From contig NZ_FXWI01000004.1 of the NCBI RefSeq assembly GCF_900177765.1, positions 124,001 through 188,000 of the forward strand: a stretch of DNA of 64,000 nucleotides, given 5' to 3'. Below are positions 44,535 to 52,838 of the stretch, piece after piece (the first letter of the stretch is position 1; the number at the start of each line of letters is the position of its first letter). A program made the translations under genes and the position numbers. The DNA comes from Agreia sp. VKM Ac-1783. Its GTDB lineage: Bacteria > Actinomycetota > Actinomycetes > Actinomycetales > Microbacteriaceae. The notes under the pieces were generated by a model. The model searched no databases and was not told the origin of the DNA. It was given only the letters and a program-made list of their open reading frames with translations.

Positions 44535-45458
44535 ATGAAAGGCACGCCGACGCCTCCCCTCGACATCCTGCTCGGCTCGTGGTCGCTCGACCCCGTGGCC
44601 CTCGTGGCGATACTCGCCAGCGCCGCGCTCTATGCGATCGGCGTCTCACGCATCCATCGCGGCGGCGGCCGCTGGCCGGTCTCGCGAACCGTCTTCTTCG
44701 TGGTCGCCGGTCTCGGCTCGTGGGCCGTGGTCTCGTTCGGTTTTCTCGGCACCTACAGCGAGGAGCTCAGACTCGCCTTCACCACTCGCATCGCGGTGCT
44801 CCTCTTCGTCGTTCCCGCGCTGATGGTGCTGGGCCGCCCCGTCGAACTCGCCAGACGCTCGCTCGGTCCTCGAGGCGCCGCCCGACTCGAACGCGTGCTG
44901 TCGTCTTGGATCGTGCGCGTCACCGGCAATGCCGCATTCGCGACTCTGTTCGCCGCGCTCGCCTTCTGCGTGTTCCTCACCCCGCTCGCCGGCGTGCTCA
45001 GACTGAGCCCGATCGCGGAGCCGGCCATCGGCATCCTGGTGCCCGCCATCGGGCTGCTCTTCGCTCTGCCCCTGGTCGAGAATTCGGCGGCGCGCAGCAC
45101 CCTGTTCATCACGGCCGAGTTTTTGCTGGCCTTCGTGGAGCTGGTTCTCGACGCGATTCCGGGCGTGCTGATGCGGCTGAACGACGGCATTCTGGATGGC
45201 GTGGGCCCCGGGATCGCCAGCGGGGTGGGCGCTGTCGCGTCACAGGCGCTGCCCGGATGGTGGCCGAACCCGCTGCACGATCAGCACCTCGCAGGCGACC
45301 TGCTCTGGTTCATCGCCGAGATCGCCGACGTTCCCATTCTGATTCTGCTGTTCGTGCGCTGGTCGCGTCTCGACCGCCGCGATGCGAAGAAGATGGATGC
45401 GCTGAGCGACGACGAGATGGACGCCCTGACCCGCGAACACCTCGACCGCCGCGGCTGA
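44535..45458 (+). CDS. CtaG-like cytochrome c oxidase assembly protein
   Basis: 307 residues with about seven membrane segments. The pattern GTYSEELRLAFTTRIAVLLF, then VPALMVLGRPVELARRS, matches the Caa3-type CtaG family, involved in copper insertion into cytochrome oxidase in Bacillus. Acidic/charged C-terminal tail. Function by family only; no oxidase genes nearby. Confidence 0.8.
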   Translation: MKGTPTPPLDILLGSWSLDPVALVAILASAALYAIGVSRIHRGGGRWPVSRTVFFVVAGLGSWAVVSFGFLGTYSEELRLAFTTRIAVLLFVVPALMVLGRPVELARRSLGPRGAARLERVLSSWIVRVTGNAAFATLFAALAFCVFLTPLAGVLRLSPIAEPAIGILVPAIGLLFALPLVENSAARSTLFITAEFLLAFVELVLDAIPGVLMRLNDGILDGVGPGIASGVGAVASQALPGWWPNPLHDQHLAGDLLWFIAEIADVPILILLFVRWSRLDRRDAKKMDALSDDEMDALTREHLDRRG

Positions 45459-45487
45459 GCGCGAGAACGTGCGCGTAGGCTCGAATC

Positions 45488-46444
45488 GTGGATGACATCG
45501 AGATCGAAGACAGCATCGCGTCACGTCTGGGGCTCGGACTCGCCGCCATCGGGCGCCCCGCCTACATCACGGGTGGTCGCGCGAAAGACCTCGGCGAGGG
45601 CGCGGAGAGAAGCGTGGATGCGATGCGAGCCCGGGCCCACAAGCTGCTCGACGCCGCGTGGTGGCTGGGCATCCGGTACCTCGACGCGGCCCGCTCCTAC
45701 GGACTCGCCGAGCAGTTCCTCGGATCGTGGCTCGCCGAGCATCCGGGGCACCGCGACGAGCTGACGATCGGCTCGAAGTGGGGCTACGAGTACATCGGCG
45801 ACTGGCGCCTCGATGCCCCGCAACAGGAGCGCAAGGAGCACTCGCTCGCCATGTTCGAGCGGCAGTGGGCCGAAACCCTCGAGGCGCTCGGCACCGAACC
45901 CGACGTCTATCTCGTGCACTCTCTGACGTCAGACAGCCCCGCCCTCGACGACTCCGCCCTGCTCGATCGCTTGCGCGCGCTTCGCGACAGCGGTGTGCGC
46001 GTGGGCTTCTCGACGAGCGGGGCCGATCAGGCCGCCGTGATCGAGCGCGCCCTGGGACTGACCGACTCCCCCTTCTCGGCAGTGCAGTCGACCTGGAACC
46101 TCCTCGAGCCCTCCGTCGGCGACGCCCTCGCGGCCGCGAACGACGCGAAGTGGCTCGTCGTCGTCAAAGAGGTGCTGGCCAACGGCCGCCTCACCTCGCG
46201 CGGAGAAGAGACGGCCGTCGCCGCGCTCGCCGCCGAAGACGGTCAGCGCCTCGACGGCCTCGCCATCGGCGCGGCCGTGTCGCATCCCTGGGCCGACATC
46301 GTGCTGACGGGAGCCGTGACGCGCAAGCAGCTGAAGCAGAACCTGGATGCGCGTCCGCCGTCACTCGACGAGGAACGCCTCGCCGAGCTCGCCCAGCCCG
46401 CCGAGCAGTACTGGGCGGCCCGCGCCGCTCGCCCCTGGAGCTGA
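45488..46444 (+). CDS. Aldo/keto reductase
   Basis: A 318-residue NADPH-type barrel. The catalytic set is visible: Asp and Tyr in LDAARSYGLAEQF, Lys in GSKWGYEY, His in VYLVHSLTSD. The GTG start at 45488 has TAGGCT six bases upstream and no Shine-Dalgarno, so it is likely leaderless. Substrate unknown. It converges with the GIY-YIG gene across a repeat half. Confidence 0.9.
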   Translation: MDDIEIEDSIASRLGLGLAAIGRPAYITGGRAKDLGEGAERSVDAMRARAHKLLDAAWWLGIRYLDAARSYGLAEQFLGSWLAEHPGHRDELTIGSKWGYEYIGDWRLDAPQQERKEHSLAMFERQWAETLEALGTEPDVYLVHSLTSDSPALDDSALLDRLRALRDSGVRVGFSTSGADQAAVIERALGLTDSPFSAVQSTWNLLEPSVGDALAAANDAKWLVVVKEVLANGRLTSRGEETAVAALAAEDGQRLDGLAIGAAVSHPWADIVLTGAVTRKQLKQNLDARPPSLDEERLAELAQPAEQYWAARAARPWS

Positions 46445-46450
46445 CCGGTC

Positions 46451-46500
46451 GCGCTGATCGAGTAGACCCGCGACGAAGGAGCCGTCGTATCGAGATCACT
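46451..46500. repeat. Palindromic repeat, copy C, left half
   Basis: GCGCTGATCGAGTAG, then GTCGTATCGAGATCAC: only the left arm of the repeat family. It ends inside the GIY-YIG gene, whose stop codon (46496-46498, minus strand) is formed by it. Confidence 0.8.
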
Positions 46501-46786
46501 CCCGCCGCTTCCAGACCTTCTTGCTCAAACCCGGCAGTCTGTGAAGTTCCCCGCTGATGAGCGCCTCTCGCTTGGCACGGCTCCAGCCTTGGATGCGCTT
46601 CTCCATAGCGAAAGCTTCGTCGACCCGGTCGTACTCCTGCGAAAAGACGAGCTCAACTGGAAGGCGACGTTTGGTGAACTCAGCACCGTGTCCGGACGAG
46701 TGCTGTTCAACACGAGCCTCGAGGTGCCAGGTGCTTCCGACGTAGTAGGTCCCGTCTGAACAGCGGAGGATGTAGACGTATGGCAT
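46496..46786 (-). CDS. GIY-YIG nuclease, nested between repeat halves
   Basis: A 96-residue single-domain GIY-YIG endonuclease of the UPF0213/YhbQ type. The conserved set is complete: YVYILRC and YYVGST (GIY-YIG strands), Arg in LEARVEQH with His, and the metal-binding Glu in FAMEKRIQGWSRAK. ATG 46786 is favoured over 46834 by homology and by CATAAT seven bases upstream. The left half of the genome's palindromic repeat lies at its 3' end and the right half, in three successive copies, beyond its 5' end. Similar small nucleases are thought to act in DNA repair or as mobile nucleases; role unknown. Confidence 0.88.
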   Translation of the reverse strand: MPYVYILRCSDGTYYVGSTWHLEARVEQHSSGHGAEFTKRRLPVELVFSQEYDRVDEAFAMEKRIQGWSRAKREALISGELHRLPGLSKKVWKRRE

Positions 46787-46826
46787 GCCGAGGATTATGG
46801 CCGGTGATCTATGGATGGCGAGGCAG

Positions 46827-46835
46827 TTATCCACA
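46827..46835 (+). promoter_or_regulatory. Perfect DnaA-box sequence upstream of the GIY-YIG gene
   Basis: TTATCCACA, within the 13-mer GTTATCCACAGGT (46826-46838) also found before the HNH gene at 28052-28064. It lies about 40 bp upstream of the nuclease start, in opposite orientation, and abuts the right repeat half. Confidence 0.5.
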
Positions 46836-46836
46836 G

Positions 46837-46961
46837 GTGGTCTCGATACGCTTCGGCCGTGAGCGGCCTCGGGCTACTCGACCAGCGCAACCCCCGTGAG
46901 CGGCCTCGGGCTACTCGACCAGCGCAACTCCCGCGAGCGGCGCAGGGCTACTCGAGCAGCG
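46837..46961. repeat. Palindromic repeat, copy C, right half with two extra ends
   Basis: GGTGGTCTCGATACG ... CTACTCGACCAGCGCAA (to 46890) is the right arm; the terminal 35-37 bp unit, ending CGGGCTACTCGACCAGCG, is then repeated at 46891-46927 and, degenerate, at 46928-46961. The last unit supplies the TAG stop (46948-46950) of the GH3 gene on the minus strand. Confidence 0.85.
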
Positions 46962-49446
46962 TTGTCTCGGTGACCTCGATCGTCTTCGTGAGCGGCAGGT
47001 CGGAGACGCTGGTTCCGGCGTGCAACTGGAACGCGCCCTGCTCGTAGTGCCACCCCGGGTCGCCCTGCGCATCCACACCCCAGTCGGCGAAGGCTCGAGC
47101 CGACACCGGGATGGTGACCCACGTGCTTTCGCCCGGCTCGACGCGCACGGCGGCGAAGCCGACGAGCCAGCGAACGGGGCGATCGATCGACGAGTCCGCG
47201 CGCGACGCGTAGACCTGCACGACCTGCTTGCCCGAGCGCGAGCCCGTGTTGGTGACCCGAACCGCAGCTGCGACGGTGCCGCCCTCTGAGACCGTCGAGC
47301 TGTCGAGCGCGAGATCGTCGAGAGACCAGCTCGTGTATCCGAGTCCGTGGCCGAACTCGTAGGCAGGCTCGGTGCCGGCCTTCAGCCAGGCGCGGTACCC
47401 GATGTGGATGCCCTCGTCGTACGACACCACGCCGTTCTCGGGAGTCACGTCGATTACGGGCACGTCGGCCTGCTCGATCGGCCAGGTTGTGGGCAGGCGA
47501 CCGCCGGGCTCCGCGACTCCGAGCAGGATGTCTGCGACCGCGTCGCCATACTGCTGCCCGCCGAACCAGCTCAGCAGCACCGCCGAGACCTCGTTGCGCC
47601 ACGGCAGAAGCACGGGCGACCCCGAATTGACGACGACGACGGTGCGTGGGTTCGCCGCGGCGACCGCGCGCACCAGCTCGTCTTGGCGACCGGGAAGCGC
47701 GAGCGAGTCACGGTCGTAGCCCTCCGACTCGACCCGCGAGTTCGTTCCGACCACGACCACGGCCACGTCGGCCACGCGTGCGGCCTCGACGGCCTTGGCG
47801 ATCAACTCTTCGGGATTGGAGAGGTCTGGCTCGATGCCGATCGTGATGCTGAGCGCACCGGCCAGCGGGCCGCCCTGCTGAATGTCGTATTCGATGGTGA
47901 CGTCGATCGGCTCACCCTCGACGACAGGCACTGCGACCGAGCTCGAGGGCGGCGAGAGGAATGCCGCGCCCAGGTCAGTGCCCTCCGTGATCACGTTCTC
48001 TTCGTGCAACAGCTCGCCGTTCACGATCACGCGACCGTTTCCGGCGCCCGCGAAGCCGAGCAGGATCTCGCCCGTCGCATCCGGTGTGTACCGCGTGGCG
48101 AACTCGAGCATCGAGGCCTGAGCGATGGGGGCGTCGCCGCCGAACCAGACGAGAGCCGACGCACGGCGTTCCTCATCGAAGATCGAGGCACCGGATGCGT
48201 CGAGGAAGCGAACGTGTGCGCCCGGTTCGCCCGTGACCGGGTTGGTCATGCGATCGAGAGGAAGCTCGGCGATGCCCTCCTGCACGACGGCGCCCACCGA
48301 GTAGCTGACCGCGGTATCGGGCAGCGCGGAGCGGAGTCCGTCGAGCGGGGTGACGACCTTCTCGGGAAGAACAGTGGCGCTTCCGCCGCCCTGGGTTCGG
48401 GCGAAGCGAGCATTGTGCCCGATCACGGCGACCGACTTCAGCGACGAGGCGGTCCACGGCAGCTCTGCGTTCTCGTTGCGCACGAGCACCGCGCCCTCGA
48501 CCTCGGCTGTGCGGGCGAAGGCGACTCCGTCTTCGACCACCACGGGTTCGGGCGCGACGGCGTCGAATCCCTCGAGCGCTCCGACCCGGGCGGCCAACGC
48601 GAGCAGCCGCAGCACCTTGCGGTCCACGGCCGACTCTTCTACCTCGCCGGCACGAACGGCGGCGACGAGAACATCACCCCATGGACCGGCGGGACCGGGC
48701 ATCACGAGGTCCTGCGAGTAGCGGGCGCTGTTCACGTCGCGCACCGCGGTCCAGTCGCTGATGACGACGCCGTCGAAGCCCCACTCGGAGTTGAGGGGCG
48801 TCTCGAGCAGCTCGTTCTCAGTGACGGTGGCGCCGTTGACCGAGTTGTACGACGACATGACCAGCCAGGCATGCGCCTCGGTGATCGCCTTCTCGAAGGC
48901 CAGCAGATAGAGCTCGCGCAGGGGTCGATCGGCCACCTTCACGTCGACGGTGAAGCGGTCGGTCTCGAAGTCGTTCGCGATGTAGTGCTTGGGCGTCGCG
49001 CCGACGCCGTTCTCCTGCAGACCCTCGACATAGGCCGAGGCCAGGTCGGCTGTGAGAATCGGGTCTTCGCTGAACGCCTCGAAGTGGCGACCGCCGAGAG
49101 GTGAGCGGTGCAGGTTGATGGTCGGGCCGAGCACCACGTCGACGCCCTTGCGACGCGCCTCGACGGCGGCGACGTTGCCGTAGCGGCGGGCGATGGCCGC
49201 ATCCCATGACGAGCCGAGCGCCGTAGCCGAGGGCAGGTTCAGTGACGGACTGCGTTCGTCCCACACCTCGCCACGAACACCCGAGGGGCCGTCGGAGACG
49301 AGGATTCGGCGCAGGCCGATCTTCTCGAGTGGCCAGGTGGCCCAGAAGTCGTGCCCAGTGAGAACGAGCACCTTCTCTTCGAGAGTCAGCTGTGCGAGCA
49401 GCTCGAGCAGTCGCGGGTCGGTCGTGGCCTGGGTCTGGTCGGTCAT
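46948..49446 (-). CDS. GH3 family beta-glucosidase with PA14 insert
   Basis: An 832-residue glycoside hydrolase family 3 enzyme. N-terminal barrel with SDGPSGVRGE (51-60), KHYIANDFETDR (153-164) and the nucleophile Asp231 in GVVISDWTAV; then the alpha/beta sandwich, a PA14-like insert at about 400-550, and a C-terminal fibronectin-III-like domain starting near WSLDDLALDS. No signal peptide, so it acts on imported oligosaccharides. It follows a second GH3 gene by 3 bp. Its stop codon lies in a repeat. Beta-glucosidase is the commonest activity of this architecture; others are possible. Confidence 0.92.
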   Translation of the reverse strand: MTDQTQATTDPRLLELLAQLTLEEKVLVLTGHDFWATWPLEKIGLRRILVSDGPSGVRGEVWDERSPSLNLPSATALGSSWDAAIARRYGNVAAVEARRKGVDVVLGPTINLHRSPLGGRHFEAFSEDPILTADLASAYVEGLQENGVGATPKHYIANDFETDRFTVDVKVADRPLRELYLLAFEKAITEAHAWLVMSSYNSVNGATVTENELLETPLNSEWGFDGVVISDWTAVRDVNSARYSQDLVMPGPAGPWGDVLVAAVRAGEVEESAVDRKVLRLLALAARVGALEGFDAVAPEPVVVEDGVAFARTAEVEGAVLVRNENAELPWTASSLKSVAVIGHNARFARTQGGGSATVLPEKVVTPLDGLRSALPDTAVSYSVGAVVQEGIAELPLDRMTNPVTGEPGAHVRFLDASGASIFDEERRASALVWFGGDAPIAQASMLEFATRYTPDATGEILLGFAGAGNGRVIVNGELLHEENVITEGTDLGAAFLSPPSSSVAVPVVEGEPIDVTIEYDIQQGGPLAGALSITIGIEPDLSNPEELIAKAVEAARVADVAVVVVGTNSRVESEGYDRDSLALPGRQDELVRAVAAANPRTVVVVNSGSPVLLPWRNEVSAVLLSWFGGQQYGDAVADILLGVAEPGGRLPTTWPIEQADVPVIDVTPENGVVSYDEGIHIGYRAWLKAGTEPAYEFGHGLGYTSWSLDDLALDSSTVSEGGTVAAAVRVTNTGSRSGKQVVQVYASRADSSIDRPVRWLVGFAAVRVEPGESTWVTIPVSARAFADWGVDAQGDPGWHYEQGAFQLHAGTSVSDLPLTKTIEVTETTLLE

Positions 49447-49449
49447 CTC

Positions 49450-51237
49450 TCAGTTGCTTTCTGTTGAACGTGCGGTGGTGGGGTACGTGAGTCCGTGGCC
49501 GAAGTCGAAGAGCGGGTCGGCGAAGCGATGCGGCTGGTCGAGGTCACCCTCGAGCACATCAGCCATCGAGCGCGGCAGTTGGAAGGGGAGCTTGCCTTCT
49601 GGCTTGGCTCGTCCGAAGAGAACGTCGAGCACCGCTCGATCGCTCGAGCCGAAGTCGCCGACCAACGCGGCCGCTTCTGCTGCGATCTCGGGGACGACCG
49701 CAGGGCGCTCGAGGTTCAGCACGACGACGGTCGGCTTCGACGTGAGCGTCTCACGGATCTGCGCCAGTTCTGCATCCGCGAAGTCAAGCGACCCCGAATG
49801 GAAGTTGCTCTCGAAGATGGTCGTCTGCCGGTGATCGTGCGGAGTCGCGAGTCGCAGGATCACGACATCGGCGTCGTCGACGGACGACGCGACGTCGGCG
49901 TAGGAGAACAGCACCGCGTCGTCGATGTCGGGCGCGAACACCCTCATGCCCGCGGCGAGGGGCAGGGTCGGATGCGCCGGGCTGCCGTTCGTGAGCAGCG
50001 TCAGCGAGCGACGCTGGGCCTCGAGACCGGCGGCTACGAGATCGGCCCGACCCACGACATCCGACGCCTTCGCCGGGTCGAGCGGCTCGGCGTCGAACAG
50101 GCCGAGGCGCAGCTTCTCTCGCAGGATGCGCCGCACCGAATCGTCGATTCGGGCCTCGCTGACGCGGCTGTCGCGCACGAGCTGCGCCACGAGTGAGCTG
50201 TCGTAGTCGCCGCCGAACTGATCGACGCCAGCCTCGAGGGCACGCTGGGTGCGGGCAAGCGGGTCGAGCTGCTCGACACCCCACGCACGCGCGGGGAAAG
50301 GCTGTCCGAAGATCTCGTGATCGTTCAACACGCCCCAGTCCGTCGAGATGATGCCGTCGAATTGCAGGCCCTCACGAAGCATTCCGGTGATGACCTGGTG
50401 GTTGAAGGCGAACGCCACCTCTTCGAGCTCGGTGCCGACAGGCATGCCGTAATAGGCCATGACCTGGTTGGCGCCGGCCGCGAGCGCGGGCGGGAACGGG
50501 GCCGCGTGCTCGGCGAGGTGACCACCGGGGTACACCTGCTCTCTGCCGTGGGCGAAGTGCGGGTCTTCACCGTCTTTCTGGGGGCCTCCACCGGGAAAGT
50601 GTTTGACCATCGTGGCCACCGATTCCGGTCCGAGCTCCGTGGTCTGCACGGCCTCGATGAACGCCGAGGCGAGCTCGCCCGTCAGGGTCGGGTCACCGCC
50701 CCAGGTTCCGCTGATGCGCGACCAACGCGGCTCGGTGGCGATGTCGACCTGCGGGCCGAGCAGAAGCCGGATGCCGACAGCCCCGAATTCCTGCCGCACC
50801 GCGTCGCCGAAACGGTGGGCGAGGGCAGGGTCACGGGTGGCCGCGAGGCCGGTGGGCTCGGGCCAGGCAGAGAAGTCTCCCGCGGAGTGAGAGGCGCCGG
50901 CGCGCTCGGTGGCGGCGGAGCGCGGATCGCTCGACACGGTGACCGGAACACCGGAGCCGGTCTGCTGGGCGAGTACCTGCAGCGCGTTGTACCAGCGAGC
51001 CTGCTCGGCGGGCGGCAGCACGTTGACGAGATTCATGTGGGTCACGTGGTGCTTCACCACGTAGTCGTGCACGGGGCCGGGGAGCATCGGCTGCCCGTCT
51101 TCGCCCGGGATGACAGAAGCATCGACGAAGGCCATGGCGTGGAACATCTGGCCGGCCTTCTCGCCGAGCGTCAGCGACGAGAGGATCTGTTCGAGGCGAG
51201 CCTCTCCGGCCTCGTCGAGTTCGAGCGAGCGGGTCAT
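49450..51237 (-). CDS. GH3 family glycosidase, shorter type
   Basis: 595 residues, barrel plus sandwich without PA14 or fibronectin domain. KHFPGGG (212-218) and the nucleophile Asp300 in GIISTDWGVLND are intact, and GHGLTYP closes the sandwich. No signal peptide. First gene of a two-gene operon with the larger GH3, divergent from a TetR gene. The two enzymes probably degrade the same imported glycoside. Confidence 0.92.
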   Translation of the reverse strand: MTRSLELDEAGEARLEQILSSLTLGEKAGQMFHAMAFVDASVIPGEDGQPMLPGPVHDYVVKHHVTHMNLVNVLPPAEQARWYNALQVLAQQTGSGVPVTVSSDPRSAATERAGASHSAGDFSAWPEPTGLAATRDPALAHRFGDAVRQEFGAVGIRLLLGPQVDIATEPRWSRISGTWGGDPTLTGELASAFIEAVQTTELGPESVATMVKHFPGGGPQKDGEDPHFAHGREQVYPGGHLAEHAAPFPPALAAGANQVMAYYGMPVGTELEEVAFAFNHQVITGMLREGLQFDGIISTDWGVLNDHEIFGQPFPARAWGVEQLDPLARTQRALEAGVDQFGGDYDSSLVAQLVRDSRVSEARIDDSVRRILREKLRLGLFDAEPLDPAKASDVVGRADLVAAGLEAQRRSLTLLTNGSPAHPTLPLAAGMRVFAPDIDDAVLFSYADVASSVDDADVVILRLATPHDHRQTTIFESNFHSGSLDFADAELAQIRETLTSKPTVVVLNLERPAVVPEIAAEAAALVGDFGSSDRAVLDVLFGRAKPEGKLPFQLPRSMADVLEGDLDQPHRFADPLFDFGHGLTYPTTARSTESN

Positions 51238-51296
51238 GGGTTCACTTTCGGGTGTGTGTAGACCATCGTCGGACTACGCCTGGAGCGACGCTAACA

Positions 51297-51324
51297 CGAA
51301 AAACGAACGGTTGCTAGGTTTTCG
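51297..51324. promoter_or_regulatory. Dyad between GH3 operon and TetR gene
   Basis: CGAAAA (51297-51302) and TTTTCG (51319-51324) form inverted arms in an AT-richer patch 60 bp from the GH3 start; inner bases are only partly symmetric. A TetR operator is possible. TAGAGT (51347-51352) seven bases before ATG 51360 is the likely leaderless -10 of the TetR gene. Confidence 0.35.
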
Positions 51325-51359
51325 ATCACGGGATCGATGTCGCCGGTAGAGTCGCCCCC

Positions 51360-51965
51360 ATGACAGTGAGCGGAAAGCCCCGCGGCTCGTACGCCAAGAC
51401 CGCTGCACGACGACGCGAGATTCTCGAGGCCGGCATCGAGGTCTTCTCGGCGAACGGTTTCCGCAGCGGCTCGATCCGCGACATCGCCGAACGGGTCGGC
51501 ATGAGCCAGGCCGGCCTCCTGCACCACTTCTCGAACAAGAACGAGCTTCTCGCGGGTGTGCTCGAGCTGCGCGACACCAAGAGCCGCGACATCTCGAATC
51601 TCGACAGCGCCGACGGTGTGGAACACCTTCGTGGGCTGGTCAAGGTCGTCGAGTACAACGCGGGTGTGCCCGGGCTCGTCGAACTGCACTGCATGCTCTC
51701 GTCCGAGGCGACCTCGCCCGACCATCCGGCACATAGCTACTTCGTCAACCGCTACCGCTCGGTCGTCGGAATCACGACGGAGTCGTTCGAGAGCGCCCGC
51801 GCAGCCGGCCAGCTGGTTGCGGGCGTCGATCCGGGCAGTGCCGCGCGCTCGCTTGTCGCGCTCATGGACGGCCTGCAGGTGCAGTGGCTCCTCGACAGGA
51901 ACTCCGTCGACATGGCCGAGGAGACCCGCCGCTACCTGCGCTCGCTCCTGACCGTTCCGCTCTGA
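51360..51965 (+). CDS. TetR family regulator
   Basis: 201 residues. HTH region FSANGFRSGSIRDIAERVGM then SQAGLLHHFSNKNEL. The ligand domain is TetR_C-like with HCMLSSEATSPDHPAH. Divergent from the GH3 operon, which it probably represses. No Shine-Dalgarno; likely leaderless. Confidence 0.92.
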   Translation: MTVSGKPRGSYAKTAARRREILEAGIEVFSANGFRSGSIRDIAERVGMSQAGLLHHFSNKNELLAGVLELRDTKSRDISNLDSADGVEHLRGLVKVVEYNAGVPGLVELHCMLSSEATSPDHPAHSYFVNRYRSVVGITTESFESARAAGQLVAGVDPGSAARSLVALMDGLQVQWLLDRNSVDMAEETRRYLRSLLTVPL

Positions 51966-51995
51966 TCCGCCGACCGCCGCCGTTAGCCGCCGCGC

Positions 51996-52715
51996 CTACA
52001 CGTGCCTCAGGAACCGACCCGGGGCATCCAGAAAGAGTGACAGGTTGCGCACCAGATCGAGCTCTGCCCACTCTGCTCGGCGCAGGCCCCACTCCCCCAC
52101 CTCCTGGATGACCGCACCCGGGAAGGCGGCCAGCACCGGCGAGTGCGTCGAGAGGATCACCTGGGACTTTCCCGTGGCCACGAGGTCTTTGAGGATGCCG
52201 ATGAGCGCGAGGCAGCCCGAGAACGAGAGAGCGGATTCCGGCTCGTCGAGCACCCAGAGCCCTGGGCCGCGGAACCGCGCCTCGACGAGTTCGAGAAAAG
52301 ACTCTCCGTGTGAGAGCTCGTGAAACCGTGGCTCGGGGCGACCTCCCGGATTCTGCTCCAGGTACGTGTAGAAGCTGTGCATGGTCTCGGCGCGCAGAAA
52401 GTAGCCGCGCTTGGTCGCCCCCGTATTGCGCACCAACTGCAGGTGCTGCCAGAGTGACGACTCGCTCGTGCGGGTCGAGTGCATGGCTCCCGCCGATCCC
52501 CCCTCGGCCGATAGCCCGTAGGCCTGGGCGATCGCCTCGACGAGGGTGGACTTTCCCGATCCGTTCTCCCCGACGAACACGGTGACCGGGGCGAAGTCGA
52601 GTCCCTCGTCGAGCAGCTGGGCGACCGGCGCGAGGGTCGCGGGCCAGGCGCCGCGCGGCATCGGCTCGAGTGGATGCTCGTGGGCACGGCGCAGAGGGAA
52701 GCTCTCGAAGGCCAT
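51996..52715 (-). CDS. AAA family ATPase (ABC/RecF-like)
   Basis: 239 residues. Walker A FVGENGSGKST, signature-like ELSHGESFLELV, Walker B LWVLDEPESAL and switch His in LSTHSPVLAAF: a complete single ABC-type ATPase of the AAA_23/SMC-like kind without a transporter partner. Similar stand-alone proteins are of unknown function or accompany nucleases; no partner gene adjoins. CAGAAT lies six bases before the ATG. Confidence 0.88.
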   Translation of the reverse strand: MAFESFPLRRAHEHPLEPMPRGAWPATLAPVAQLLDEGLDFAPVTVFVGENGSGKSTLVEAIAQAYGLSAEGGSAGAMHSTRTSESSLWQHLQLVRNTGATKRGYFLRAETMHSFYTYLEQNPGGRPEPRFHELSHGESFLELVEARFRGPGLWVLDEPESALSFSGCLALIGILKDLVATGKSQVILSTHSPVLAAFPGAVIQEVGEWGLRRAEWAELDLVRNLSLFLDAPGRFLRHV

Positions 52716-52838
52716 GGGCCCATTCTGCCGCGCTCGGCTCTTCTTCAGTCTTTTCGGGGCAACGTCGAAGCGGCGCCGAAGCTGCGCTCACTAGTGTCGG
52801 TGCGTTCGTTCTGCGCACCGCCGAGGAGAGACCCACCG

